Shown here: positions 1-10,352 of the stretch, in pieces
How positions within the stretch are numbered: the first letter of the stretch is position 1
Layout of the letters: every line of letters starts with the position of its first letter
Assembly: GCF_014642835.1 (NCBI RefSeq)
Contig: NZ_BMJA01000002.1
Location: forward strand, 553,776 to 617,775
DNA: 64,000 bases
Origin: Dyella nitratireducens
GTDB taxonomy: Bacteria; Pseudomonadota; Gammaproteobacteria; Xanthomonadales; Rhodanobacteraceae
Direction of reading: 5' to 3'
Made by a program: the position numbers and the translations under genes
The notes under the pieces: model-generated
The model's input: only the letters and a program-made list of their open reading frames with translations
What the model was told of the DNA's origin: nothing
Databases searched by the model: none

Positions 1-72
1 TGTGCGAATCACGCAAACGTGTTGTCCCTCAAGTGCTCGTTACTTTTTTCGCAAAATTTCCCCAGACAGCGA

Positions 73-92
73 TGGGCTTTCGCGGGAATGAC
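73..92. repeat. Partial REP-like element, family B
   Basis: The stretch ending in GGGAATGAC matches one arm of the GTCATTCCGGCGAAGGCCGG-type elements found at 16087, 62793 and elsewhere in this window. Only one arm is present. Apart from it, bases 1-146 show no gene or clear promoter. Confidence 0.4.
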
Positions 93-146
93 GGCCTTCC
101 ATGATTGACGATTCCGGATACGCGCTGTGCATTTCTTCAATCCGCC

Positions 147-521
147 ATGACACACCCATGCCTACGCTGCGGCGCGTGCTGCGCCAATTTCCGGGTCGCC
201 TTCCACTGGAGCGAGGCCGAGCCCTCCATGGGTGGCCAGGTGCCATCCAAACTCACCGAAAAGTTCGACCCGCATCGTTTGGTCATGCGCGGCACGCAGG
301 CTTACCAGCCGCGTTGTATTGCGTTGGAGGGCAGCGTTGGTGTGACGACCCGGTGCAGCATTCATCCGCAACGCCCATCGATATGCAGAGAAGTGCTGCC
401 GTCGTGGGAGTCAGGCGAACCCTATCCGCAATGCGACAAGGCGCGCATCGCCCACGGCTTGTCGCCACTTGCGCCGGAAGACTGGATCCGCTTCAAGGAC
501 GCTAACGCATCGGCGGCGTAA
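147..521 (+). CDS. YkgJ-family cysteine-cluster protein
   Basis: A 124-residue protein with the spacing of the YkgJ/UPF0153 family. It has a CLRCGACC cluster at residues 5-12, a Cys in PRC, another in TRCSIHPQRPSIC, and a final Cys in PQCDKAR. Family members are thought to bind zinc or an iron-sulfur cluster; no reaction is established. The ATG at 147 is chosen because the family normally begins just before CxxCGxCC. A TTG 42 bases upstream in the same frame is less likely. The 3' end overlaps the convergent anti-sigma gene by 20 bases. Family assignment is firm, function unknown. Confidence 0.8.
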   Translation: MTHPCLRCGACCANFRVAFHWSEAEPSMGGQVPSKLTEKFDPHRLVMRGTQAYQPRCIALEGSVGVTTRCSIHPQRPSICREVLPSWESGEPYPQCDKARIAHGLSPLAPEDWIRFKDANASAA

Positions 522-1278
522 CGCTGTCGTTCTGGAAGGCCAGCACGAACTCGTGAAGCTCGCTTTCGTTGACATTGGATACGGCCACGAAATGCATGTG
601 GCCGGTCGTCCATTGAATCGCGTTATAGCCATGCCACTGCGTCGTGATTTGCACGGCATCGTCGGATGACACCGGCCACTGATACAGATTGATGATGTGC
701 AGATGCCGCTTGAAGATCAGGGCGGCAACGCTGCGCCCGCCGAGCGCGTCGAGCCGGCCGCCGACCAGTGGGAAACCCTCGCCAGCCAAATCTTTCACGC
801 GCGGCGAAAAATCCAGCTTGCCATCGAACCATGGCTTGACGGTGTGCTGATCAGTCGACACCACATCCATCAGATGCTGCGGCTGCATCGAACGGATATG
901 GCTGGAAATGGCTTCGTCCGCCCATTGACTTGCATCGCCGGTACGGTGCGTGGAGGTCAGCCAGAGCGGCGTGGCGATGATCACTGCGGCTGCAAAGCCT
1001 GCGGCCATGGCCAGCGCAAGCGGTGCGCGGCGTGTCCTGGCGGGTGGTGTGGTGGAGGCCACCGGCTTTTCGGTTTGCCATGTTTTCCGCAAGGTGTCGG
1101 GTGCGCGGCGATACAAGGATGCACGCCCCATGCCCTCGCGAAGTTGCCCGTAATCGGCATAACTTGCCGCGCAGCTCGGGCAGGCTTGCATATGCCGGAC
1201 GATCGCCACGCTTTGTGCGGCATCCAGTTCGTTATCGAGATAGGCGTGCAGAAGCAGCCTTGCGTCATCGCACATCAT
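502..1278 (-). CDS. Anti-sigma factor with zinc-binding (ZAS) domain
   Basis: A 258-residue membrane anti-sigma factor. The N-terminus carries the H-x3-C-x2-C zinc motif of ZAS anti-sigma domains (His29, Cys33, Cys36), which in the family binds and silences the cognate ECF sigma factor. A single hydrophobic segment at about residues 86-109 would anchor it in the inner membrane, leaving roughly 150 residues in the periplasm as a possible sensor. Its start overlaps the end of the upstream sigma gene by 14 bases, so the two are probably translationally coupled. The inducing signal cannot be read from the sequence. Confidence 0.88.
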   Translation of the reverse strand: MMCDDARLLLHAYLDNELDAAQSVAIVRHMQACPSCAASYADYGQLREGMGRASLYRRAPDTLRKTWQTEKPVASTTPPARTRRAPLALAMAAGFAAAVIIATPLWLTSTHRTGDASQWADEAISSHIRSMQPQHLMDVVSTDQHTVKPWFDGKLDFSPRVKDLAGEGFPLVGGRLDALGGRSVAALIFKRHLHIINLYQWPVSSDDAVQITTQWHGYNAIQWTTGHMHFVAVSNVNESELHEFVLAFQNDSVTPPMR

Positions 1279-1828
1279 GACGGCGTGCCTCCGTGGAAGA
1301 TGAAGATAGTTCGGCCTTCAGCCGTTCGCGTGCGCGGGCCAGTCGCGACATGACGGTGCCGATTTTCTGGCCGGTGATGTTGGCAATCTCCTTGTAGGAG
1401 CATTCTTCCAGTTCGCGCAGCACGATGACTTCACGCAAAGGATGTGGAAGGTTTTCCAACGCGGCTTGCAATGCCTGGATGTCGACGGATATCAAGGCAC
1501 GTGCTTCGGGAGAAGGTGCCTCGTCGATCAGCGTGTGGGCTTCATCGTCGAAGGTTTCATGCTTGGCATCGGCAGCTGCTTTTGAGCGCAGCGAGTAGAA
1601 CGTGTTGCGCACGATGGCGAGCAGCCATACGCGTGCATCATCGCCGTGGAAGCTGTGGAAATAGCGAAACGCACGCAGCATGGATTCCTGCACCACGTCC
1701 TGTGCATCGGTATCGTCGCGTGCCAGCCAGCGGGCCAGGTTGTACGCAGCATCCAGGTACGGCACCACGCAAGCTTCGAAGCTGGTGCGGTTGAAGGCGG
1801 CTGCAGGATGGTGGATGTCGGAGGGCAT
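1265..1828 (-). CDS. ECF-family RNA polymerase sigma factor
   Basis: A 187-residue sigma-70 protein with region 2 at about residues 20-90 (DAQDVVQESMLRAFRYF, then VWLLAIVRN) and region 4 at about 125-175 (LPHPLREVIVLRELEECSYK, then GTVMSRLARARERL). There is no region 3, as usual for ECF factors. The ATG at 1828 gives the expected length; 36 extra in-frame residues upstream look non-coding. It overlaps the anti-sigma gene and is divergent from the metallophosphoesterase/cupredoxin pair, which are the obvious candidate targets. That link is inference. Confidence 0.92.
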   Translation of the reverse strand: MPSDIHHPAAAFNRTSFEACVVPYLDAAYNLARWLARDDTDAQDVVQESMLRAFRYFHSFHGDDARVWLLAIVRNTFYSLRSKAAADAKHETFDDEAHTLIDEAPSPEARALISVDIQALQAALENLPHPLREVIVLRELEECSYKEIANITGQKIGTVMSRLARARERLKAELSSSSTEARRHDVR

Positions 1829-1952
1829 AAAACCTCTTACCGCGTCCCGGACGACTTTATTCCCGCGCCCCGGAACACGGAATAGGCCGGTTGGCCAAGC
1901 AGTAGACGAGGATGAGGGCGGCGTTGGGCGGCCCATTCAAGCGGAGCTAGTG

Positions 1953-2900
1953 ATGGACACCGATGACAGCCGTGCCGACGGCCGGCGGCAATTTCTCAAA
2001 TGCATGGCCTGGGCCGGAGCCGGCACCCTGTGGCTGATGAAAAGCGGGGTGCTGCACGCGCAGCCGCTGGGTCAATCCGGTACGGGCCAATCCGTTATCA
2101 GCAAGGACGCCACTTTCAGCTTCGTGCAGATCAGTGACTCGCACATCGGTTTTCATAAGGCGCCCAATCCGGACGTCGTAGGCACCTTGCGCCGTTCGCT
2201 GGCGATGATCAACGCACAATCAACGCGGCCGGCCTTTCTGCTGCATACGGGCGATCTGACACACCTGTCCAAGCCCGAGGAGTTCGACACGCTGGCCGGC
2301 GTGATGCAGGAGGCACGTGTTGGCCGCAGCTTCTATGTACCCGGTGAGCACGATGTGATCGGCGACAACGGTGCCGAATTCTTTCGACGCTTTGGCGAGA
2401 AACAGCAGGATGGCGGCTGGTACAGCTTCGATCAGGATGGCGTGCATTTCGTGGGGCTGATCAATGTGCTGAACCTCAAAGCCGGTGGCTTGGGTTCGCT
2501 TGGTACTGATCAATTGGCGTGGTTGAAGAAGGATCTGGCGGGACTGTCGGCAGAAACGCCGATCGTCGTGTTTGCGCATATGCCGCTGTGGCCGCTGTAT
2601 CCGCAGTGGGGCTGGGGGACGGATGACAGTGCAGAGGCCTTGGGTTATTTGAAGCGCTTCGGTTCGGTGACGGTGCTCAACGGGCATATCCACCAGATCC
2701 AGCAAAAAGTGGAAGGCAGCATCACTTTCTACACCGCGCGTTCCACCGCTTATCCGCAACCTGCGCCGGGTGAAGCACCGGCGCCAGGGCCGTTGCAGAG
2801 CGTGAAGCCGGATGCATTGCACCGCTATCTGGGCATCCGCGATGTGCGGCACGTGCGAGTCGGCGGCGCCCTGGCTGTGACCGACGAGGTGCTGACATGA
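1953..2900 (+). CDS. Tat-exported calcineurin-like metallophosphoesterase
   Basis: A 315-residue protein with a twin-arginine signal (RRQFLK at residues 11-16, then a hydrophobic stretch ending at HAQ). This suggests export as a folded metalloprotein. Metal-binding motifs of calcineurin-like phosphoesterases follow: QISDSHIGF (Asp62, His64), HTGDLTH (Asp101), PGEHD (131-134), FAHMP and NGHIHQ. GEHD replaces the more usual GNHD/E, so the Asn ligand is a Glu here. The substrate is unknown. It overlaps the cupredoxin gene by four bases (ATGA) and diverges from the ECF sigma gene, so all four genes may form one stress regulon. The ATG at 1953 is chosen because it directly precedes the Tat signal. 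Confidence 0.88.
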   Translation: MDTDDSRADGRRQFLKCMAWAGAGTLWLMKSGVLHAQPLGQSGTGQSVISKDATFSFVQISDSHIGFHKAPNPDVVGTLRRSLAMINAQSTRPAFLLHTGDLTHLSKPEEFDTLAGVMQEARVGRSFYVPGEHDVIGDNGAEFFRRFGEKQQDGGWYSFDQDGVHFVGLINVLNLKAGGLGSLGTDQLAWLKKDLAGLSAETPIVVFAHMPLWPLYPQWGWGTDDSAEALGYLKRFGSVTVLNGHIHQIQQKVEGSITFYTARSTAYPQPAPGEAPAPGPLQSVKPDALHRYLGIRDVRHVRVGGALAVTDEVLT

Positions 2901-3244
2901 AGCATGCGATACGACTGCGAGCGATCGGCATGATGGCGCTTGGCGGCATGGTTTTTTCGTGCATGGCGGCGGATGCCATACCGGCCAAGAGTAAAACCTA
3001 TCAGGTGGCGATCCAGAACTTCGCGTTTGCGCCGAAGACGGTCACCGTGCCGGCAGGTACACGCGTGACATGGACCAATCGCGACGAGGAGCCTCACGTG
3101 ATCACCAGCGCTGGTGCGCTGTTTACATCATCGAAGGCGCTGGATTCGGGTGACACCTATGCCGTGACGTTCGCCAAGCCCGGCACGTATGCGTATTACT
3201 GCTCGATCCATCCCATGATGGTCGGCACGATCATTGTGCAGTGA
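2897..3244 (+). CDS. Secreted cupredoxin (plastocyanin/amicyanin-like)
   Basis: A 115-residue small blue-copper protein. A signal peptide (about residues 1-25) precedes a single cupredoxin domain with the motif VPAGTRVTWTNRDEEPHVI and the C-terminal YCSIHPMM. The apparent type-1 copper ligands are His67, Cys102, His105 and Met108, with the amicyanin-like C-x2-H-x2-M spacing. It probably carries electrons or binds copper in the periplasm. It is translationally coupled to the metallophosphoesterase. Its last 14 bases overlap the convergent dioxygenase gene. Fold assignment is secure; partner unknown. Confidence 0.9.
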   Translation: MKHAIRLRAIGMMALGGMVFSCMAADAIPAKSKTYQVAIQNFAFAPKTVTVPAGTRVTWTNRDEEPHVITSAGALFTSSKALDSGDTYAVTFAKPGTYAYYCSIHPMMVGTIIVQ

Positions 3245-4040
3245 GGGCAACCGGCGCGCTGTCGAAGCGATAGATATCCATGGCAAAAAGCCCCAAGTCG
3301 ATACCTGCGTCGATGCGCTGTCCGTCGACTTGTTCGCCGGCAGCGCCGAGCGCTACGTACAGCGGCAACAGATGCTCGTCGGTGGGATGCGCGCGCTCCG
3401 CTCCCGGCGCCTGGCGGCGGTAGTCGAGCAGTGCGTTGACGTCGCCGTCTTTGATCTTCTGTTCGACCCAGCCGATGAACGGGCGCACATACGGCGCTTC
3501 GTTCGTCTCGCTGTAGCCCGCGCGAAAGTCGTGCAGGTTATGCGTGATGCTGCCGGAGCCGATCACCAGCACGCCTCGCTCGCGCAGCGGTGCCAGTGCG
3601 CGGCCTACGGCGTACTGGTGCGCCGGACCGAGATTCGGCTGGATCGACAGCGGTACCACCGGGATGTCCGCTTGCGGGTACAGCAGACGCAGCGGTACCC
3701 AGGCGCCATGGTCGAGGCCTTGTGTGGTGTCGAGCCGTGGCTTCAGCCCTGCGTGGTCGAGCAACTGCATGACCTGTGCGGCAACGCCCGGCGCGCCGGG
3801 CGCCGGGTACTGGACCTCGAAAAGCTCGCGCGGGAAACCATAGAAGTCGTGGATGGTTTCCGGCTGCGCCGCACCACCCACGCTCGGTTGGTGCGCCAAC
3901 CAATGAGCGGTGGCGATCACCACGGCCTTCGGGCGAGGCAATTGGGCGGCGATTTCAGCTAGCCGTTTGCCGACCTTGCCCGGGTGCAGGGCGGTCATGG
4001 GCGAGCCGTGGGAGATGTAGAGGCTGGGAAGGGTGTTCAT
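3231..4040 (-). CDS. Class III extradiol dioxygenase (LigB / DODA-type, YgiD-like)
   Basis: A 269-residue protein of the 4,5-DOPA extradiol dioxygenase family. It begins LPSLYISHGSPM and has ATAHW, LDHGAWVPL and GSGSITHNLH, whose His residues form the metal site in LigB-type enzymes. The family cleaves catechol rings between or beside hydroxylated carbons; the physiological substrate of bacterial YgiD-type proteins is unclear. The ATG at 4040 gives the family N-terminus. The in-frame extension upstream runs through an inverted repeat (4047-4221) and is not credible. It stands alone, convergent with the cupredoxin gene. Confidence 0.85.
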   Translation of the reverse strand: MNTLPSLYISHGSPMTALHPGKVGKRLAEIAAQLPRPKAVVIATAHWLAHQPSVGGAAQPETIHDFYGFPRELFEVQYPAPGAPGVAAQVMQLLDHAGLKPRLDTTQGLDHGAWVPLRLLYPQADIPVVPLSIQPNLGPAHQYAVGRALAPLRERGVLVIGSGSITHNLHDFRAGYSETNEAPYVRPFIGWVEQKIKDGDVNALLDYRRQAPGAERAHPTDEHLLPLYVALGAAGEQVDGQRIDAGIDLGLFAMDIYRFDSAPVALTAQ

Positions 4041-4046
4041 GGCGGC

Positions 4047-4221
4047 GTAGGTTGGGGTGCAAACCCCAACATAAGGATGTTCATGGCGATCAAGTATGGC
4101 CGCATGGACATGTTTGCAGCGGTAGGCGGCCAGAAACGCAGTGTTGCTCTGGGTGCAACGACGTTGTGTGCTCTCAACGCATGACACGCATGGCGATGTT
4201 GGGGTTTGCACCCCAACCTAC
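4047..4221. repeat. Paired inverted repeat, REP-like family A
   Basis: Two 26-base arms, 4047-4072 and 4196-4221, are exact reverse complements of each other, separated by 123 bases. Each arm is itself a hairpin (TTGGGGTGCAAACCCCAA). The same arm recurs at 7507-7580, with relatives at 48434-48506 and 62719-62740. It fills the gap between the dioxygenase and deaD and ends four bases before the deaD stop codon. Layout is that of REP/BIME elements; no RAYT transposase gene is in the window. Confidence 0.85.
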
Positions 4222-4225
4222 GCGC

Positions 4226-6073
<1,848 letters not shown>

Positions 6074-6182
6074 GGGGGGAACCTCGACGTGGCATGCGCG
6101 GGGCATGCGGGAGAAAGGCCACTATTGTAACAGCCCGTGGCGGACATACTCTTGATGAATTGCGTGGTTACAAGGAGCCGTC

Positions 6183-6932
6183 ATGAAGAACCGCCTGAAA
6201 GATCGCATTGCCTTGGTTACGGGAGCGTCCTCGGGGATCGGCGAGTCGACCGCGCTGGCTTTGGCGGAGCAGGGCGCCAAGGTGGCGATTGCCGCCCGGC
6301 GCCAGGATCGGCTGGAACAGCTGGCTGCCAAGTTGGCCGAACTGGGCGCGGAACCGCTGGTGCTGGTGGCTGATCTCGCTTCGGAGGTGGAGGCTCAACG
6401 CATCGTGAAGGAAACCGAGGCGCATTACGGCCGTCTCGACATCCTTATCAACAATGCCGGCGTGATGTACCTGGAGCCGGTTGCCGAAGCGGATCTGGGG
6501 CGCTGGCGCAGGATGCTCGAATTGAACGTTCTCAGCTTGATTGCTTCTTCGCAAGCTGCACTGGCCGGTATGCGTGCGCGGCGTGAGGGGCACATCGTCA
6601 ACATCGCTTCGGTGGCGGGTCGTGTGGCCAATCCCAATGCAGCAGCTTATGCAGCGACGAAGTTCGGCGTGGTGGGCTTTTCCGAATCGCTGCGGCGCGA
6701 GGTGTACAAGGACAACATCCGCGTCAGCGTGATCGAACCGGGCATGGTGGATACCGAATTGCGCGAGCACGTCGGGCATGAAGCCAGCCGACGCGCCGTC
6801 AATGCACGTGCCGGTGAAATGCGCCAGCTGCAGGCCGAGGATATTGCCGACACCATTCTGTTTTGCGTGACACGTCCGGATTACGTGTGCATCAACGAAG
6901 TGCTGATGCGCCCCACGGATCAGGAACGTTGA
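6183..6932 (+). CDS. SDR-family NAD(P)-dependent oxidoreductase
   Basis: A 249-residue classical short-chain dehydrogenase. It has the cofactor motif TGASSGIG near residue 14, NNAGV, a Ser in NIASVAG and the catalytic YAATK. It resembles the YdfG/clavaldehyde-dehydrogenase-like subgroup (IEPGMVDTELREHVGHE), but the substrate cannot be told. A purine-rich AAGGAG ribosome site precedes the ATG. Its stop codon overlaps the likely TTG start of rimJ, so the two genes are probably cotranscribed. Confidence 0.88.
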   Translation: MKNRLKDRIALVTGASSGIGESTALALAEQGAKVAIAARRQDRLEQLAAKLAELGAEPLVLVADLASEVEAQRIVKETEAHYGRLDILINNAGVMYLEPVAEADLGRWRRMLELNVLSLIASSQAALAGMRARREGHIVNIASVAGRVANPNAAAYAATKFGVVGFSESLRREVYKDNIRVSVIEPGMVDTELREHVGHEASRRAVNARAGEMRQLQAEDIADTILFCVTRPDYVCINEVLMRPTDQER

Positions 6933-7492
6933 ACACCGTGGTGGCCTTGCCGGTGTTGGAAACACCACGCGCACGCATTCGTGTTGCTGACGTCACGGAT
7001 GCAAGCAAGATGCTGCGCTATCGCGTGCAGAATCGCACCCACCTTTCACCGTGGGAGCCGCTGCGCGACACGGCGCACTACACGGTGGAGCATTGCATTC
7101 AGACGATTGCGCAAAGCCGCCAGAATGCTCAGCAGGATCGTGGTTATCCCCTGATGGTGTTCGATCGTCACGAACAGGCGATCCTCGGAACCTTCACGTT
7201 CGCCAATATCGTGCGCGGTGCGTTCCAGGCATGTCATCTCGGCTATGGCATAGCCGCCCCTATGCAGGGGCAGGGCTTGATGCGCGAGGTGCTGGAGGTT
7301 GGCATCGCCTGGGCCTTCGGCGAATTGCGCTTGCACCGGATCATGGCCAATTACATGCCGAGCAATGAGCGCAGTGCGAGGTTGTTGGCGTCGTTCGGAT
7401 TTGAGCGGGAAGGGTATGCGAAGCGGTACCTGCAGATTGCAGGGGAGTGGGAGGATCACGTGCTTACGGCGTTGGTTGCGCCAGGTGGGTGA
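6929..7492 (+). CDS. rimJ: RimJ-like GNAT N-acetyltransferase
   Basis: A GNAT acetyltransferase closely resembling E. coli RimJ, which acetylates the N-terminal alanine of ribosomal protein S5. Shared blocks are WEPLRD, NIVRGAFQACHLGYGI, GQGLMREVL, HRIMANYMPSNERSARLL, GFEREGYAKRYL and EWEDHVLTAL. The start is uncertain. TTG at 6929 overlaps the TGA of the SDR gene and would give 187 residues; GTG at 6938 or 6941 is also possible. The reading frame remains open further upstream inside the SDR gene, but that part has no similarity to the family. Confidence 0.85.
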   Translation: MNTVVALPVLETPRARIRVADVTDASKMLRYRVQNRTHLSPWEPLRDTAHYTVEHCIQTIAQSRQNAQQDRGYPLMVFDRHEQAILGTFTFANIVRGAFQACHLGYGIAAPMQGQGLMREVLEVGIAWAFGELRLHRIMANYMPSNERSARLLASFGFEREGYAKRYLQIAGEWEDHVLTALVAPGG

Positions 7493-7506
7493 AACGCAGA
7501 ACTCAC

Positions 7507-7580
7507 GTAGGTTGGGGTGCAAACCCCAACATTGCCATGTTTGTCGAGGCCATGATGTTGGGGTTTGCACCCCAACCTAC
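7507..7580. repeat. Paired inverted repeat, REP-like family A
   Basis: Arms 7507-7532 and 7555-7580 are exact 26-base reverse complements and identical in sequence to the arms at 4047-4221, with only 22 bases between them. It lies between convergent rimJ and rhlE. Confidence 0.88.
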
Positions 7581-7603
7581 GCGCTGGGTAGAAAGCTGGT
7601 TTA

Positions 7604-8926
7604 TTACGCCTTCGCTGCCGGCCTACGACCACGCGATCGCTGGCGCTTGCGATTCCCCATCGCATGCTCGCCGGCAGCATTGTTCTGCTGCGCATGCCCA
7701 TGCGGCCGATGCCCATTGCCACCTTGCCGCGGCGGACGTGCCTGCCGCTGCCCTTGCTTCGGACGTGGTGCATGCGCATCCAGCCGCAGCGGCGTGGATA
7801 GCTCAAAACCAGGCACTTCGCTGACCGCAATGTCCTGGTTCAACAGTTTGCGGATATCGCGCAGCAGGCCGGATTCTTCATGGCACACCAGCGACAGGGC
7901 GATGCCGCTGGCGCCGGCACGGCCGGTGCGGCCGATGCGGTGCACATAGTCTTCGGCCACCATCGGCAGGTCGTAGTTGATCACGATCGGCAACTGGTCG
8001 ATATCGATGCCGCGTGCGGCGATATCCGTTGCCACCAGCACGGTGATGCGGCCGTTCTTGAAATCGGCCAACGCTTTCGTGCGGGCGTTCTGGCTCTTGT
8101 TGCCGTGGATGGCCGCGGCGCGTAAACCGGATTGCTCCAGGTAACGCACCAGCTTGTCGGCGCCATGCTTGGTGCGGCTGAACACCAGCGTCTGACGGCG
8201 GCTGTCCTGGCTGAGCACGTGCAGCAGTAGATCGCGCTTGCGCGTGCCATCGACCGGATGCACTTGATGGCTGACGGTGGTGGCCACGCTGTTGGCCGGC
8301 GTCACGGACACCTCTTGCGGCGATTGCATGAACTGCATCGCCAGCGCTTTGATCTCCGGTGCGAACGTGGCCGAGAACAGCAGCGTCTGACGTTGCTTCG
8401 GCAAGATGCTGATGATGCGCTTGAGCGAGGGCAGAAAGCCCATGTCGAGCATGCGGTCGGCTTCATCCAGCACCAGCACTTCCACGCCGGAGAGGTCGAT
8501 CGTGCGCTGCTGCATGTGATCCACCAGCCGGCCCGGTGTGGCGATGACGATATCAGTGCCGCGACGCAGCGCCTGCACCTGCGGACCCATGCTCACGCCG
8601 CCGAAGATCACCGCGCTGCTGACGCGCAGATGTTTGCCATAAGCGCGAACGTTATCGTTGATCTGCGCGGCGAGTTCGCGCGTTGGCGTCAGCACCAGTG
8701 CGCGCGGACGCTTCTTGCTGGCAGGTTCGGTCGTGGACAAATGCTGCAGCAAAGGCAGCGAGAAAGCAGCGGTTTTGCCGGTGCCGGTCTGTGCGGCGGC
8801 CAGCAGGTCGTGACCTTCCAGCACCACCGGAATAGCACCGGCCTGGATCGGGGTGGGTTCGGTATAGCCTTGCTCGGCAAGCGCACGCAGCAACGCAGGG
8901 GCGAGGCCCAGCGATTCGAAAGACAT
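7604..8926 (-). CDS. rhlE: DEAD-box RNA helicase, RhlE type
   Basis: A 440-residue helicase with all core motifs: MSFESLGL start, [65 protein letters not shown] and [10 protein letters not shown]. After the helicase core it has only a basic glycine/arginine/proline tail (about residues 385-440), the architecture of RhlE rather than DeaD. RhlE modulates ribosome maturation and RNA turnover. AGGAGC lies a few bases before the ATG at 8926, which fixes the start; an in-frame upstream extension has no family similarity. Confidence 0.9.
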   Translation of the reverse strand: MSFESLGLAPALLRALAEQGYTEPTPIQAGAIPVVLEGHDLLAAAQTGTGKTAAFSLPLLQHLSTTEPASKKRPRALVLTPTRELAAQINDNVRAYGKHLRVSSAVIFGGVSMGPQVQALRRGTDIVIATPGRLVDHMQQRTIDLSGVEVLVLDEADRMLDMGFLPSLKRIISILPKQRQTLLFSATFAPEIKALAMQFMQSPQEVSVTPANSVATTVSHQVHPVDGTRKRDLLLHVLSQDSRRQTLVFSRTKHGADKLVRYLEQSGLRAAAIHGNKSQNARTKALADFKNGRITVLVATDIAARGIDIDQLPIVINYDLPMVAEDYVHRIGRTGRAGASGIALSLVCHEESGLLRDIRKLLNQDIAVSEVPGFELSTPLRLDAHAPRPKQGQRQARPPRQGGNGHRPHGHAQQNNAAGEHAMGNRKRQRSRGRRPAAKA

Positions 8927-9094
8927 GATTAGCTCCTGTTGCAACCCGGAGCCTTCATCTAGAACCGCGTTGCCGTATATGGGGATGGAAGAGGAATGCG
9001 CCGCCAAAACGCGTGCGAATTCGAATACCCATTATACATGAAGGCCGTTGCTGCATCGTGGTAGCCTCGCGCAGCCGTCTATCGGGAGCCTTGC

Positions 9095-10315
9095 ATGTCC
9101 GTCCTGTCTGCCCTTCGCGAGTTGAATCATGAGCAGCGGCATACCGTGCTGGCGAGTTTTCTGGGATGGACGTTGGATGCGTTCGACTATTTTCTCTTCA
9201 CCTTCGTGATCGTCGGTATCGCGAATGAATTCCATGTGGATCGCACCGAGGTCACGCTGGGTGTGTTCCTGACCTTGGCGGCGCGTCCGGTGGGGGCTTT
9301 GATATTTGGGCGACTGGCGGATCGCTTCGGTCGCCGGCCGGTGTTGATGGTCGACGTGCTGCTGTTTTCGGTATTCGAGCTGGCCACGGCGTTTTCCACG
9401 TCGATGACGATGCTGCTCGCCTTGCGTTTCCTGTTCGGCGTGGCGATGGGTGGCGAATGGGGCATCGGTGCGTCGTTGGCGATGGAGTCGATTCCACCCA
9501 AATCGCGGGGCCTGGTGTCGGGCCTGCTGCAAAGCGGCTATCCGTGCGGCTTTTTCTTGGGGGCGCTGGCGAACTGGCTGTTGATCGACCACATCGGTTG
9601 GCGCGGCCTGTTCATCGTTGGCACGATCCCGGCGCTGCTGGTGCTCTACATCCGACGCAAGGTACCCGAGTCGCCGGCGTGGGAAGCAAGTCAGGCGGTA
9701 CATGGCAAGCGCAGCCTGGTCGATGCGATGCGCGGTCACTGGAAGTTGGCGATCTACCTGATGTGCCTGATGGCTGCCTTCAACATGTTCAGCCATGGCT
9801 CGCAGGACATGTACCACACCTTCGAAGAAGTGAATCTGCATTTGCCGACCGGTTCGAGTGCGGCGTTTGTACTGGTGGCCTTGCTCAATCTCGGCGCGTT
9901 GGTAGGTGGCATCTTCTTCGGCGGATGGTCGGAGAAAGTGGGGCGCCGCCGCGCCATGATCATCGCGGCCTTGCTTGCCATTCCGGTGATTCCGCTGTGG
10001 ACGTATGGCGGTTCGTTGTTGCTGCTGGGGCTGGGGGCGTTCCTGATCCAGGTGATGGTGCAAGGTGCCTGGGGTGTGGTGCCGACGCATCTGAACGAGC
10101 TATCGCCGGATGCCGTACGCGGCACCTTGCCGGGTTTTGCCTATCAGATGGGCAACCTCATAGCTGCCGGCACCGCCACGGCCCAGTCCTGGCTGGCAGC
10201 GCAAGGGGCGGGGTTGCCGCTGGTGATGTCGTTGTGGATTGCTGCGGTGGCTGTATTACTGGCGCTGCTGCTGTGGCTGGGGCCTGAAGCCCGCGGCGTA
10301 CGCTTCGGTAGCTGA
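9095..10315 (+). CDS. MFS transporter, metabolite:H+ symporter type
   Basis: A 406-residue inner-membrane carrier with about 12 hydrophobic segments. It has the MFS signature GRLADRFGRRPVLM between helices 2 and 3, WDAFDYF-like LGWTLDAFDYFLFT in helix 1 (typical of the sialate/lactate/aromatic acid carriers such as NanT, ShiA and Jen-like proteins), and GGWSEKVGRRRAM after helix 8. It most likely brings in a carboxylate by proton symport. Substrate unknown, and the neighbours (an RNA helicase and a foldase) do not help. GGGAGCCTTGC precedes the ATG. Confidence 0.85.
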   Translation: MSVLSALRELNHEQRHTVLASFLGWTLDAFDYFLFTFVIVGIANEFHVDRTEVTLGVFLTLAARPVGALIFGRLADRFGRRPVLMVDVLLFSVFELATAFSTSMTMLLALRFLFGVAMGGEWGIGASLAMESIPPKSRGLVSGLLQSGYPCGFFLGALANWLLIDHIGWRGLFIVGTIPALLVLYIRRKVPESPAWEASQAVHGKRSLVDAMRGHWKLAIYLMCLMAAFNMFSHGSQDMYHTFEEVNLHLPTGSSAAFVLVALLNLGALVGGIFFGGWSEKVGRRRAMIIAALLAIPVIPLWTYGGSLLLLGLGAFLIQVMVQGAWGVVPTHLNELSPDAVRGTLPGFAYQMGNLIAAGTATAQSWLAAQGAGLPLVMSLWIAAVAVLLALLLWLGPEARGVRFGS

Positions 10316-10352
10316 TAGAATCGTCGTCTTTGGTTCACTCAAGAGACAGGCA

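Noticed and set aside
1829-1880. ECF-type promoters (GGGAATAAA on the minus strand, GGAAC on the plus strand) between the sigma gene and the phosphoesterase
   Set aside because: Motifs are short, and the minus-strand one would place the transcription start almost at the ATG. Not strong enough to list as a promoter.
9032-10090. 352-codon minus-strand frame opposite the MFS gene
   Set aside because: Rich in Gln, His and Arg with no hydrophobic core; the opposite strand encodes a clear transporter.
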